A stretch of DNA of 64,000 nt from JBMOUD01 sp049319665 (GCF_049319665.1 NZ_JBMOUD010000014.1:1-64000), one strand, 5' to 3'; shown: positions 7,917 to 17,168, numbered from the stretch's first letter. Notes: generated from the sequence alone by a model not told the origin. Numbers and translations are program-made.

Positions 7917-10307
7917 TTATTTAGTATCGGGTAGCGCATAAGCAATGATGTAATCGCCAAGCTTAGTACCAAATGACCCGTGGCCACCGGCAGAGATCAC
8001 GACATATTGCTTGCCGTTCACTTCATAAGTCATTGGCGTAGCTTGTCCGCCCGCTGGCAGGCGTGCTTGCCACAGTTTTTCACCATTACTCATATTAAAT
8101 GCGCGCAGGTAGTTATCTGCTGTTGCCGCGATAAAGAATACATTGCCTGCGGTAGACACTGGCCCGCCGAGCATTGGCATTCCCATTTTGAATGGTAATG
8201 GCAGTGGTGAACTGTCGCGCACGGTACCAATGCGTTTCTTCCACACGATATCATTGGTTTTCAGATCAACCGCCGAAATATAACCCCAGGCCGGTTGCTT
8301 ACATGGCAAACCAAATGGTGACAGGAACGGATTGAGCGTTACGCCGAAAGGTACGCCATATTGTGGTTGGATACCTGATTCGGTGCCGCTGCCGCCTTTA
8401 TCATTAGCATCTGGCTCGATTGGATTGCCTGGACCGCGAGGGATCAACTTAGAGACAAACGGCAAAGCTATCGGGTTGGCAATAGCGACTTGACGTTCGG
8501 TATCCACGGAGAGACCGCCCCATTCGAACATGCCCAAGTTTCCTGGGAATACCAATGTTCCTTGTTCTGATGGCGGGGTGAAGGTGCCTTCATAACGCAG
8601 TTTTTGGAAGATAACGCGACAAACTAATTGGTCATACATCGTCGCTCCCCACATATCCGCACCGGTTAACTTCGCTTCGGGACGGAAGGTTAACTCAGAG
8701 AACGGTTGGGTAGGAGAAAGGCGATCGCCCTTGGCCGGGCCTTGCGGAACCGGTCTTTCTGGTGCTGGAACAACCAGTTTGCCATCACGGCGATCGAGCA
8801 CAAAGATGTTACCGGTTTTCGTCGGAACATAAATCACCGGTACTTTGTTGCCATCTTTATCCGTGATATCCGCCAGTGTTGGCTGAGCTGGTACGTCCAT
8901 ATCCCACAAGTCGTGGTGCACGGTTTGATAGAACCAGACCAGTTTACCGGTTGAAGCATTCAGGGCAAGAATACCACTGGCGTAACGTTCCATATCCGGG
9001 GTACGGTTGCCGCCCCAGATATCTGGCGTTTGCACACCCATTGGCAGATAAACGATATCAAGATTTTTATCGTAAGAGGCTGGTGCCCAAGAGTTAGGCG
9101 AGTTTGGGGTGAAGTGATGCTCATCATCCGGGATGGTATTTGGCGTTGGGCTGCCTGGATCAAATGCCCACAACAACTTACCGGTGTTAACATCGAAACC
9201 ACGAATAACGCCAGAAGGCTCTTTAGTTGAGTAGTTATCTGTCACCGCACCGGCAATAACAATCACCTTGTCAGTCACGATAGGTGGAGAGGTAGGCTCA
9301 TAGTGTCCCAGCGTTGCATAAGGCATGTTGCTTTGCAGATTCAGTTCACCTTTATCTGCAAAATCAGGGCAACGTTCTCCTGTTTCAGCATCGAGAGCAA
9401 ACAAGCGACCGTCGTTTACCGGCAGCAGAATACGACGTGCGCATAGTGCTGGTGCCGTATTACTGGCATTGGTTTGGGCAGCGGCCGGTGTCTCGTGATA
9501 TGACACGCCACGACAGGTGACATGCTGGAAGGTTGGATTTGATTTCAGATAAGGATCAAATTTCCACTTAGGTTTACCCGTCGCCGCATCCAGAGCAAAC
9601 AATTTCTGATGCGGTGTACAGAGATAAAGCGTATCGCGGACCATCAACGGCGTCACTTCACTGGTAAATTCGCCTGGATCATTATCTGTTTTCACATCAC
9701 CGGTCTGGAAGGACCAGGCTTGTGTTAACTGACCGACGTTTTTATCGTTGATTTGGCTCAGTGGTGAGTAACGAGTCCCTGCTTGAGTACGACCATAAGC
9801 CGGCCAATCGCCATCTGGGATATCCGAGGTGGTTTTATCTGCTGCTGGCTGTGCGGCTTGCAACGTGCCGTTAATTTCCTGCGGATCGTTAAATACCGCG
9901 TAGGCCAATACCGCCACCGTGATAACCAGTGATACGCCAAGCGTGCCGCGTGCGGCTGAGCCTTTAGCCGTTAGCGTGCGATAAACCACCGGCAGGAAAA
10001 TCCACAGGCCGAAGAAGAAGATGACATCCAGACGCGGTGTTAGAGCCCAGAAGTCAGTACCCACTTCCCATACAGACCAGATGGTCGTACCGAGAAGAAA
10101 GATGGCGTATAACAACAGCGCAGAAGCGCGTCGGCGGTACAGCAGCCAAGCGGTCACCAGCAGTACCGCACCTGCGACGATGTAGTACAGTGAACCGCCA
10201 ATTTTTGCCAGCCATATACCCCCAACTAACAAATATGCTCCGCTCAATGCGGCAAATAATGCCGTGAGTACCGCGAGTATTCGCGATATCGACGTTCCAT
10301 TTTTCAT
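7917..10307 (-). CDS. gcd: Quinoprotein (PQQ) glucose dehydrogenase, membrane-bound
   Basis: Oxidises glucose to gluconolactone in the periplasm with PQQ as cofactor and passes electrons to ubiquinone. The 796 residues match E. coli Gcd. The N-terminal ~140 residues hold five membrane segments; the periplasmic part opens with DWPAYGRTQAGTRYSPL and shows the PQQ propeller features, including the substrate/PQQ-region motifs SEVTPL, HVTCRGVSYHE and WGGLSVD. Most enterobacteria cannot make PQQ and depend on outside cofactor, which fits the TonB receptor gene just upstream on the same strand. In E. coli gcd is elsewhere; here it is inserted between yafS and rnhA. Confidence 0.95.
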   Translation of the reverse strand: MKNGTSISRILAVLTALFAALSGAYLLVGGIWLAKIGGSLYYIVAGAVLLVTAWLLYRRRASALLLYAIFLLGTTIWSVWEVGTDFWALTPRLDVIFFFGLWIFLPVVYRTLTAKGSAARGTLGVSLVITVAVLAYAVFNDPQEINGTLQAAQPAADKTTSDIPDGDWPAYGRTQAGTRYSPLSQINDKNVGQLTQAWSFQTGDVKTDNDPGEFTSEVTPLMVRDTLYLCTPHQKLFALDAATGKPKWKFDPYLKSNPTFQHVTCRGVSYHETPAAAQTNASNTAPALCARRILLPVNDGRLFALDAETGERCPDFADKGELNLQSNMPYATLGHYEPTSPPIVTDKVIVIAGAVTDNYSTKEPSGVIRGFDVNTGKLLWAFDPGSPTPNTIPDDEHHFTPNSPNSWAPASYDKNLDIVYLPMGVQTPDIWGGNRTPDMERYASGILALNASTGKLVWFYQTVHHDLWDMDVPAQPTLADITDKDGNKVPVIYVPTKTGNIFVLDRRDGKLVVPAPERPVPQGPAKGDRLSPTQPFSELTFRPEAKLTGADMWGATMYDQLVCRVIFQKLRYEGTFTPPSEQGTLVFPGNLGMFEWGGLSVDTERQVAIANPIALPFVSKLIPRGPGNPIEPDANDKGGSGTESGIQPQYGVPFGVTLNPFLSPFGLPCKQPAWGYISAVDLKTNDIVWKKRIGTVRDSSPLPLPFKMGMPMLGGPVSTAGNVFFIAATADNYLRAFNMSNGEKLWQARLPAGGQATPMTYEVNGKQYVVISAGGHGSFGTKLGDYIIAYALPDTK

Positions 10308-10581
10308 ATTGTTAACCCTACCAAATTAAAATGATCGTTGGCGTTGCCTTGTGGCTAAGCCTAAAAACACCCGAATGATTTTCGGTGTGCCCTTCCTCGC
10401 GCAGCCGTTTGTGAGCGGCTCTGTGGCTATTTATTCAGACGGACTGCGCTTGGTTCTGTTTCATTAGTCAGTAAGTCCTTACTGATTAATGATGATTTTA
10501 TGTGTTAAATCATATGGAAGTGACTGCTTACTATCTCTTGGTGCTATGACTTATCAATATCTAACGTTATCCAAAGTCTAT

Positions 10582-12747
10582 TTACTCAAAGCGATAGCTT
10601 ACCGTTGCACCACCGCCCCAATTCCTGCCGGGGGCAGGTTCGAAATAGCGACTATTACCTTCGTTAACGATCAACGAACCGACATATTGGCGATTGAATA
10701 AATTGTCTACCCGGCCAAATACATCCATTGACCAATTGCCCCAATCGTAGCGATAACCGGTATTGAGGCCAGCTATCGTATAAGCAGGTGCTTGAGCACT
10801 ATTTTGGTCATTGGCCTGTATATCTCCCATATAGCGTACGTCTGCTCCTGCGTGCCAACCCTGTTCTGGTTGCCATCCAAATGAAGCATAGCCCATATTT
10901 CGGGCAATACCCGGCAGGCGGTTACCTGCAGGAACACAGCTACCAGCACCGCAGGTTTCATTGCGATAAGTGGCATCAAGTAGTGTCCAGGCCATTTTCA
11001 GACGCCAATCTAAGGCAAACTGTTGATCAAGCGAGAGTTCAAGGCCACGACGGCGGGTTTTCCCTGCGTTGGTATAGGTCGTGCGTCCACCAGTGCTGGT
11101 CGCAACGACCAGTTCATTGTCGGTATTGGTCTGGAATAGCGCAGCCGTCACCAAACCGTTACCTACACGCCATTTACTGCCAAGTTCTACGGTATCGCTG
11201 GTGGAGGGATGCAGACCGATATTCAGCCCCGGTTGATTATCCGGGCGATAAGAGAGTTCATTAATCGTTGGCGTTTCAAAGCCACGGCCAGCGGAGAGAT
11301 ACACATTCCATGCTGAGTCTACCGCATAGTTTAGTGACCCCATTGGCAGCAGCTTACGGTAGCGCTCACTCCCGCTGTCATCACCATTTTTTGAGGTAAT
11401 GTAATAATCTTCCGAGTTGAAATTGACCGTGCTATAACGCAGCCCTGCATCGAGCGACCATTTAGAGGTCAAGTTCCAGGTTGTTTGCAAATAGGGGTCG
11501 AGATTCCACATACGATTTTTTTCATTGCGTCGTAAGTCACCTTTCTCGCCGTAATTAATTTGGCTGCCTTGGTGATAGAAGTTCTCAAAACCCTGACGCC
11601 GCTCGGTCATGGTTTCATAATCCAACCCGCCGATCAGCGTGACTGGAATTGATGCAATACTGTCCTGATGTTTCCAGCGTGCATCGATACCCTGGTATTT
11701 TCGATTAAGCACAATCACACCACCCGGGTGGGTGGGATTAAGCTGTGGGCCGATAGGAATGGATTGATATTGTGTGGTACGTCGTTCGCCGTAATAGGTC
11801 ATCAGAGTCAATTCATCGCTATCACTCATTTGCCGTTGATAACGTAATCCGCCCTGAGTTTGGTCGATAGTTTTTCGAGTATTGAACGTATCGGCACGCG
11901 GTGATTGACGCGGATTATCTTTCCACTCAGATTGCGTCAGACCGCCGGGGTCACCAGCATCAATTGAGACGCTATTGAACATCAGCGTCAGTGTGCTGAC
12001 ATCATCAATACGTACGCCTAACTTACCGTTACCGAGATTTTTCCGAGTGCTGCTGTGATCGCGAAAACCCTGAGTGGTAAAACGCGATGCAGAAATAGCG
12101 TAATTTACATCACCCGCGTGAGTCCCATCGCCCGTCGCTCCCGTGGCCTTAATGCTGTTTCGCCAAGAGTCGTAACTGCCGAAGTAAGTACCCGCTTGCA
12201 AAGTATCAGGTTGCGAGCCTGTCTGTGTATCAACATTGATCACACCACCGGATGCATTGCCATACAGCGCCGAATAGGGGCCGCGCAACACGTCAACTTT
12301 GTCGGCTGAATTGATATCAATATTCGAGGTTTGTCCCTGACCATCGGGCATCGTGGCTGGAATACCGTCAACATACATACGTATTCCACGGACGCCATAA
12401 GTTGAACGGCTACCAAAACCACGTATCGATAGCTGTAAATCTTGAGCAAAATTCTGGCGATTTTGAATTTGCAGTCCCGGCACGCTGCCCAGACTTTCTG
12501 ATAAATTAACTTGCGGTGTTGCATTACGCAGGTCATCACCATTGACTATGCTAACGGCCGCGGGCGTATCTAATTCTGACAAGCCATCACGGTGTTTAAT
12601 AATTAGCATCGTAGAGTCGGAAGACGAGGCTGATTTATCTTTTTTTTCTATCGTTGATTTTTCTATCGTAGATGACTGGGCATAACTGATTGAGACTGGC
12701 TGAATTAAAGGCAATATAAACAAGGCGGTAGTGGATATTTTAGTCAT
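10582..12747 (-). CDS. pqqU: TonB-dependent outer-membrane receptor, PqqU/YncD type (PQQ uptake)
   Basis: 721-residue TonB-dependent receptor. A signal peptide (about residues 1-24) is followed by a linker, then the plug domain (SELDTPAAVSIVNGDDLRNATP through LRGPYSALYGNASGGVINV) and a 22-strand barrel ending in YRFE with the terminal aromatic. It resembles E. coli YncD throughout (RNAQDL-type plug, LDTPAAVSI, GFGSRSTYG, MPDGQGQTSNID). YncD was renamed PqqU after it was shown to import PQQ. Placement 275 bp upstream of gcd in the same direction supports the same role: it would bring in the cofactor that Gcd needs. Substrate is inferred from family and neighbour. Confidence 0.85.
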   Translation of the reverse strand: MTKISTTALFILPLIQPVSISYAQSSTIEKSTIEKKDKSASSSDSTMLIIKHRDGLSELDTPAAVSIVNGDDLRNATPQVNLSESLGSVPGLQIQNRQNFAQDLQLSIRGFGSRSTYGVRGIRMYVDGIPATMPDGQGQTSNIDINSADKVDVLRGPYSALYGNASGGVINVDTQTGSQPDTLQAGTYFGSYDSWRNSIKATGATGDGTHAGDVNYAISASRFTTQGFRDHSSTRKNLGNGKLGVRIDDVSTLTLMFNSVSIDAGDPGGLTQSEWKDNPRQSPRADTFNTRKTIDQTQGGLRYQRQMSDSDELTLMTYYGERRTTQYQSIPIGPQLNPTHPGGVIVLNRKYQGIDARWKHQDSIASIPVTLIGGLDYETMTERRQGFENFYHQGSQINYGEKGDLRRNEKNRMWNLDPYLQTTWNLTSKWSLDAGLRYSTVNFNSEDYYITSKNGDDSGSERYRKLLPMGSLNYAVDSAWNVYLSAGRGFETPTINELSYRPDNQPGLNIGLHPSTSDTVELGSKWRVGNGLVTAALFQTNTDNELVVATSTGGRTTYTNAGKTRRRGLELSLDQQFALDWRLKMAWTLLDATYRNETCGAGSCVPAGNRLPGIARNMGYASFGWQPEQGWHAGADVRYMGDIQANDQNSAQAPAYTIAGLNTGYRYDWGNWSMDVFGRVDNLFNRQYVGSLIVNEGNSRYFEPAPGRNWGGGATVSYRFE

Positions 12748-13127
12748 TATTTTGAGTTCGATGATTCCATGGAAATGCAGCTCAGTACATGAAGATAGAG
12801 AGCGTGAATATCACCTTCAGTGGTGAAATTTCATTCGAAAAACCTTTATTAAACCTAGAACTCATCTTCATTTTTATCAAGTAAATAGCGATAAAAATAT
12901 TCAGCAAATAAGCACAGAGAGAGTGGGATATTATTTATTTGGTGAGCCATCTTGGGCTTGAATTAAACCCGCTGCGGATTTTTATTCTAGAGACGATTTT
13001 CTATTAGCGGGGAGGGGGCCGCTGGGAGAAATAATTACCGCCCTTTAAGACGAGCCAGGCGGTAAATCAGGTGGTTAACGCAAATCACGTTACACGTGGA
13101 ATATCTGCAAACAATAGCCAGATAAAA
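12748..13127. other. Upstream region of pqqU; no gene
   Basis: 380-bp AT-rich gap between pqqU (start) and rnhA (end), both on the minus strand. The only structure I note is an inverted repeat TCACC-N6-GGTGA at 12811-12826, about 65 bp upstream of the pqqU start, a possible operator. No Fur-like box is obvious. Confidence 0.35.
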
Positions 13128-13595
13128 TTATTTATCCGGCTGATAGCCGACATCTTCCAATGTTGGATTGCCAGCGGCATTACGGGCTAATTCATCGCAG
13201 CGTTCATTTTCTGGATGGCCGGCATGGCCTTTAACCCACATCCAATTCAAATCATGGCTTTGAATCGCGGCATCAAGACGTTGCCATAAATCGACATTCT
13301 TCACCGGTTTTTTATCGGCAGTTTTCCAGCCACGTTTCTTCCAGTTATGAATCCAACTGGTGATACCTTGGCGTACGTACTGGCTGTCTGTACTGAGTGT
13401 CACCTTACAAGGCGATTTCAATGCCTCAAGTGCCACAATGGCTGCCATCAACTCCATTCGGTTATTGGTGGTTAACCGATAACCGGCGCTGAAGGGCTTT
13501 TCGTGCTCTTTATAGCGTAAAATTGCGCCATAACCACCGGGTCCCGGATTGCCAAGGCAAGATCCGTCGGTGAAAATTTCTACCTGTTTCTGCAT
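13128..13595 (-). CDS. rnhA: Ribonuclease HI
   Basis: Degrades the RNA strand of RNA-DNA hybrids. The 155 residues equal E. coli RNase HI, with the catalytic carboxylates in FTDGSCLGNPG, MELMAAI, STDSQYV and ERCDELAR. It is divergent from dnaQ with a 70-bp shared promoter region, the conserved enterobacterial arrangement. Confidence 0.97.
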   Translation of the reverse strand: MQKQVEIFTDGSCLGNPGPGGYGAILRYKEHEKPFSAGYRLTTNNRMELMAAIVALEALKSPCKVTLSTDSQYVRQGITSWIHNWKKRGWKTADKKPVKNVDLWQRLDAAIQSHDLNWMWVKGHAGHPENERCDELARNAAGNPTLEDVGYQPDK

Positions 13596-13651
13596 CTCTG
13601 GTAGACTCTTCCATCAGAATATAAAGTTTAAGTCTGACATAAACGAGCGCG

Positions 13652-13669
13652 ATGAGCACTGCAATATGA
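13652..13669 (+). other. Five-codon mini-ORF overlapping the dnaQ start
   Basis: ATG-AGC-ACT-GCA-ATA-TGA encodes MSTAI, the same opening residues as E. coli DnaQ, but runs into a stop. Its TGA overlaps the ATG of the real dnaQ frame as ATGA. It looks like the ancestral start put out of frame by a 5-nt insertion and replaced by the next ATG. Whether it is translated is unknown. Confidence 0.5.
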
Positions 13670-14409
13670 TCACTACACCAACCCGACAAATAGTACTCGA
13701 TACCGAAACCACCGGTATGAACAAGCTGGGCGTCCACTATGAAGGGCACCGCATCATCGAAATTGGTGCCGTAGAAGTGATTAACCGCCGTTTGACCGGC
13801 CGTAACTTCCACGTTTATCTCAAACCCGATCGGCTGGTCGACCCGGAAGCCTTTGGCGTTCATGGTATCAGTGATGAATTCCTGGCGGATAAGCCTACTT
13901 TTGCTGACATAGCCGATGATTTTCTCGACTATATTCGCGGTGGCGAGCTGGTCATCCATAACGCTACGTTTGATATCGGCTTTATGGATTACGAATTTGG
14001 CATGCTTGGGCGCGATTTGCCTAAGACCGACACCTTTTGCCAGATTACCGATACCTTACAAATGGCACGCCGCCTGTTCCCTGGCAAGCGTAATAGCCTT
14101 GATGCTTTAAGCGACCGTTATCTGATAGATAACAGCAAACGTACTTTGCACGGCGCATTACTTGACTCCGAAATCCTTGCCGAAGTCTATCTAATGATGA
14201 CCGGTGGGCAGACGACGATGTCGTTTTCCCATGAAGGCGATCAGAATGTTGGCGGAGATAGTCAGGACATCCAACGTATCGTGCGTCCGGCATCGGGATT
14301 GAAAGTGTTGATGGCAAATAATGATGAACTCACCGCCCATGAAGCTCGTTTAGATCTGGTGATGAAAAAAGGCGGTAGCTGCCTGTGGCGTCCGGCGACT
14401 GAGTCATGA
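13666..14409 (+). CDS. dnaQ: DNA polymerase III epsilon subunit (3'-5' proofreading exonuclease)
   Basis: Proofreading exonuclease of the replicative polymerase core. The 247 residues (E. coli 243) carry ExoI (LDTETTGMN), ExoII (HNATFDIGFMDYEF) and ExoIII (HGALLDSEILAEV, H-x4-D) of the DEDDh family, and the C-terminal segment that binds the alpha subunit (ending RLDLVMKKGGSCLWRP). The start is taken at 13666 because the frame of the E. coli-like start ATG 13652 closes after five codons. The resulting N-terminus MITTPTRQIVLDTE differs from E. coli MSTAITRQIVLDTE. tRNA-Asp follows. Confidence 0.93.
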   Translation: MITTPTRQIVLDTETTGMNKLGVHYEGHRIIEIGAVEVINRRLTGRNFHVYLKPDRLVDPEAFGVHGISDEFLADKPTFADIADDFLDYIRGGELVIHNATFDIGFMDYEFGMLGRDLPKTDTFCQITDTLQMARRLFPGKRNSLDALSDRYLIDNSKRTLHGALLDSEILAEVYLMMTGGQTTMSFSHEGDQNVGGDSQDIQRIVRPASGLKVLMANNDELTAHEARLDLVMKKGGSCLWRPATES

Positions 14410-14495
14410 AGTGGATGATTATTCGTCGTCTTTGCTGCTAATTTAATCCAAGTGCGCTAAAACTGCGCAAGCGGAAAAAAATGTCTGAAAAAGCA

Positions 14496-14524
14496 TTGAC
14501 GTAACTGACGCCGAACCTTAATAT
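14496..14524 (+). promoter_or_regulatory. Sigma-70 promoter of aspV
   Basis: TTGACG, 17-bp spacer, TAATAT, placed about 33 bp before the tRNA. Both hexamers differ from consensus by one base, as expected for a strong stable-RNA promoter. Confidence 0.85.
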
Positions 14525-14556
14525 TCACCTCGTTCTTAACCGGAACAAAACACAGC

Positions 14557-14633
14557 GGTGTGGTAGTTCAGTCGGTTAGAATACCGGCCTGTCACGCCGG
14601 GGGTCGCGGGTTCGAGTCCCGTCCACACCGCCA
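14557..14633 (+). tRNA. aspV: tRNA-Asp (GTC)
   Basis: Complete 77-nt cloverleaf: acceptor GGTGTGG pairs perfectly with CCACACC, the anticodon loop holds GTC at 14591-14593, and the T-arm GCGGG/CCCGT and CCA are encoded. Compared with the first copy the acceptor and anticodon stems differ by paired changes. Location after dnaQ equals E. coli aspV. The large accessory block begins right after it. Confidence 0.97.
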
Positions 14634-14643
14634 AAATTTAGAA

Positions 14644-14669
14644 GCCCTGAGTTAGCGATAACTCAGGGC
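14644..14669 (+). terminator. Terminator hairpin after aspV
   Basis: Perfect 11-bp stem GCCCTGAGTTA / TAACTCAGGGC with GCGA loop; the downstream tract (TTCGTCGTTTT) is only partly T-rich. Confidence 0.75.
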
Positions 14670-14710
14670 TTCGTCGTTTTCATAATGAATGTTTTTTCCT
14701 TACATTATGC

Positions 14711-14743
14711 AAAAAAAAAGCCACCGACTTTCGCCGATGGCTT
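14711..14743 (-). terminator. Terminator of the hpxC-type permease gene
   Basis: Read on the minus strand: a near-perfect stem AGCCATCGGC / GTCGGTGGCT followed by nine T, 22 bp past the permease stop. Confidence 0.85.
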
Positions 14744-14764
14744 TCACTCAGTTTTCCCCAGAAA

Positions 14765-16270
14765 TTATTCTTTGCTTAATTCTACTCTGGAAAAAGATAC
14801 CGTCGTTTTAGCTTTACTATCCTGGCGAGCCAGGAAGCGATAGAACGCACCTGAAAGCAACACGCCGATGAACCAGCTGAAGTTAGCCACGTCGCTCAGG
14901 CTAGGTGTAAAACTAATCGCTAAGCCGATCAACACCGCAGGTACCAGTGCAAGAATCGCTTTCGGGTTAAAGCCATTGTTGTACCAATACAGGCCGCCAG
15001 GCTTGGCGTTAAACAGCGCATCGACATCAAGATGACCGCGTTTGATCAGGTAGTAATCCGTCAGCAAAATACCAAATACTGGGCCGATAAAGGCGCCTAA
15101 CACATCCAGCGTATAGTGAATCAGCTCTGGAGAGTGGAACAGGTTCCAAGGTGTCAACAGTACTGAACCAACCGCCGCAATCATTCCACCGGTGCGGAAA
15201 GTGATTTTTTGTGGTGAACAGTTAGAGAAATCAAACGCTGGTGAGACGAAGTTCGCTACGATATTAATACCGATGGTCGCCGTAATCATAGTCAACAGGC
15301 CTAATGCTACCGCCACGCTGTTACCTACACGACTCACGGTTTCAATCGGATCGGTGATCATGCTGCCAAACAGCGATTGGGTACCAGAGACCGTCACGAC
15401 CGTTACAATGGAGAACAGCAGGAAGTTAAACGGCAAGCCCCAGCGATTACCACGGCGGATTTCACCCATGTTTTTACCATAGCGAGAAAAGTCACCAAAG
15501 TTCAGCAGCGGGCCGGAGAAATAAGAGACGATCAGCGCAACCGCGGTCAACATCTCCCAACCTTGTTGTCCAACAGTCAGGGTTTTGCTCGCCAGGGTGA
15601 AAGAGATATTGCTAAAGCCGGTTTTATATACAATCCAGCCTGCTAACATCAGCATCACCAGATACACCGCAGGTCCTGCAACATCGATAAAACGCTTAAT
15701 CGAATTCATGCCGTGCCAGAACACCATCGCCTGCAATACCCACATCACGCCAAAACAGATCCAACCCAGCTCAGAAAGTCCCAGCCAGTTTGGCACCGTC
15801 ATTGGGTTCAGTGCCGGGAAGAATTTCAGCAATGCGATCATCATGGCATTGGCCGCCAGGTAGGTTTGAATACCGTACCAAGCCAGCGCAATGATCCCAC
15901 GAATAACCGCCGGAATATTGGCACCGAATACGCCGAAAGATTGGCGGCAGATAACGGCAAAAGGCACGCCAGCCTGCTGACTTGGTTTAGCGATCAGATT
16001 GGCAAAAAATTGCACAATACAAATCCCACACAGCAAACAGATCAGAACCTGCCAGCTTGCCAGACCTAATGTGAAGAAGCTGGCCGCAACGACATAGCCG
16101 CCCATGCTGTGCACATCCGACATCCAGAATGAAAAAATATTATACCAACTCCAGTTTTGATCGCGGGTTGGGGCTAAGTCGTCGTTGCAGAGCTTTGGGC
16201 TATAGCCCGGCTTAATGATGCCGGCGCTGAGTTCAGAGGTCGCAGCGGAGTTGATTTCCTGGTTTGGCAT
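14765..16270 (-). CDS. hpxC: NCS1-family allantoin/nucleobase permease
   Basis: 501-residue inner-membrane cation symporter of the NCS1 family (allantoin, hydantoin, purine and cytosine permeases). About twelve hydrophobic helices are visible, with the family feature NWSWYNIFSFWMSDVHSMGGY at the entry of helix 1 and SVGD-like/GINIVANFVSPAFD in the middle. The start ATG 16270 has AGGAGC six bases in front; the longer frame to 16318 lacks a ribosome site. It is divergent from a GntR regulator, racemase and allantoinase, so allantoin is the likely substrate, and the layout matches hpxC-hpxSAB of Klebsiella as I recall it. Substrate inferred from context. Confidence 0.85.
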   Translation of the reverse strand: MPNQEINSAATSELSAGIIKPGYSPKLCNDDLAPTRDQNWSWYNIFSFWMSDVHSMGGYVVAASFFTLGLASWQVLICLLCGICIVQFFANLIAKPSQQAGVPFAVICRQSFGVFGANIPAVIRGIIALAWYGIQTYLAANAMMIALLKFFPALNPMTVPNWLGLSELGWICFGVMWVLQAMVFWHGMNSIKRFIDVAGPAVYLVMLMLAGWIVYKTGFSNISFTLASKTLTVGQQGWEMLTAVALIVSYFSGPLLNFGDFSRYGKNMGEIRRGNRWGLPFNFLLFSIVTVVTVSGTQSLFGSMITDPIETVSRVGNSVAVALGLLTMITATIGINIVANFVSPAFDFSNCSPQKITFRTGGMIAAVGSVLLTPWNLFHSPELIHYTLDVLGAFIGPVFGILLTDYYLIKRGHLDVDALFNAKPGGLYWYNNGFNPKAILALVPAVLIGLAISFTPSLSDVANFSWFIGVLLSGAFYRFLARQDSKAKTTVSFSRVELSKE

Positions 16271-16354
16271 AAATCGTGCTCCTGTCGTAACACTGTTGGT
16301 CATAAAAGGGAGACCCAAAAAAGGTCATCCAAAAATACGTTCAGTTCAGGTAGT

Positions 16355-16369
16355 GCAGGAATTAGGCCA
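16355..16369 (-). promoter_or_regulatory. Possible sigma-54 promoter of the permease gene
   Basis: On the minus strand TGGCCT-N5-TGCA-like sequence keeps the invariant GG-N10-GC spacing, 85 bp before the ATG. Two or three other consensus bases are missing and no NtrC-type site was found nearby, so this is tentative. Confidence 0.35.
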
Positions 16370-16380
16370 AAATTCATTTC

Positions 16381-16390
16381 TTGTATACAA
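16381..16390. promoter_or_regulatory. GntR-type operator palindrome between hpxC and hpxS
   Basis: Perfect palindrome TTGTATACAA, the pattern bound by FCD-class GntR regulators (T-N-GT-N-N-AC-N-A). It lies 56 bp upstream of the GntR gene in the divergent intergenic region, so it can control both directions. Confidence 0.6.
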
Positions 16391-16445
16391 AAAATGTTTT
16401 TCATGTGTACGATTAGCAAATCAAAGGGTATACGGAGCAGCGATA

Positions 16446-17168
16446 ATGACCGGTTGGAATGGGCTGAATACGGCTTACTTTACGGAGGATAAGGACGATC
16501 CTATCTATACGGCGCTGGTAAAAGCGATCGTTGAACGCAAGTTATTGCCAGGTAGTAAACTTCCTGAAGAAGCATTGGCCGACGTGTTTGCCGTCAGTCG
16601 CACAGGGATCAGACGGGTGCTTCAACGCCTTGCTGCGGTGCAATTAGTCACACACTTGCCCAAACGTGGTGCACATGTAGCGACGCCAGATGCTGACGAG
16701 TCTCGCGATGTTATGGCGACCAGAAAGATCCTCGAATGCACCAATATGTCGGAGGTCATTGCACAGTGTCGGCCATCGCACATAGAAGCATTAAGCAAGA
16801 TCCTCGAACAGGAAAAACAGGCTCATGATAACCATGACGGCACCGCGGCGATCCGCTTGTCTGCTGCATTTCACGTCCAGTTACAGGCAATATCGGGCAA
16901 CAAAGTCCTGACCGAAACCGTTTCTCAATTAACGTTGCGCTCTTCGCTGGTGATTGCTGCCTGGGGTGCACCTTGGCAACAAGGCTGCCGTTGTCACGAT
17001 CATGACGATCTGCTGGATGTGCTAAAACGGGGCGATAGCGCCGCGCTTTCTTGCCGTATGTCCGAACATTTTGATGCTATTCTTGCCAGCCTGCGTTTTG
17101 ATCCACATCAGGGCACGCCGACGGCATTTGAAGAGATCTTTAAATCAACCCCACGCGTTAGTCTTTAA
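16446..17168 (+). CDS. hpxS: GntR-family (FCD) regulator of allantoin genes
   Basis: 240-residue regulator with an N-terminal winged HTH (ERKLLPGSKLPEEALADVF, VSRTGIRRVLQRL) and a C-terminal all-helical FCD ligand domain. It is divergent from an allantoin-type permease and directly upstream of allantoin racemase and allantoinase (12-bp gap), so it most likely senses a ureide and controls these genes. The name follows Klebsiella hpxS by position and family. ATG 16446 follows GGAGCAGC; the open frame extends upstream to 16215 into the permease gene without support. Confidence 0.8.
   Translation: MTGWNGLNTAYFTEDKDDPIYTALVKAIVERKLLPGSKLPEEALADVFAVSRTGIRRVLQRLAAVQLVTHLPKRGAHVATPDADESRDVMATRKILECTNMSEVIAQCRPSHIEALSKILEQEKQAHDNHDGTAAIRLSAAFHVQLQAISGNKVLTETVSQLTLRSSLVIAAWGAPWQQGCRCHDHDDLLDVLKRGDSAALSCRMSEHFDAILASLRFDPHQGTPTAFEEIFKSTPRVSL

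Noticed and set aside
12811..12826. Fur or other known operator at pqqU
   Set aside because: The TCACC-N6-GGTGA repeat does not fit the Fur consensus and no regulator can be named.
14634..14764. tRNA-based attachment site after aspV
   Set aside because: The accessory block starts here, but I found no integrase and no repeated tRNA 3' end at its far side.
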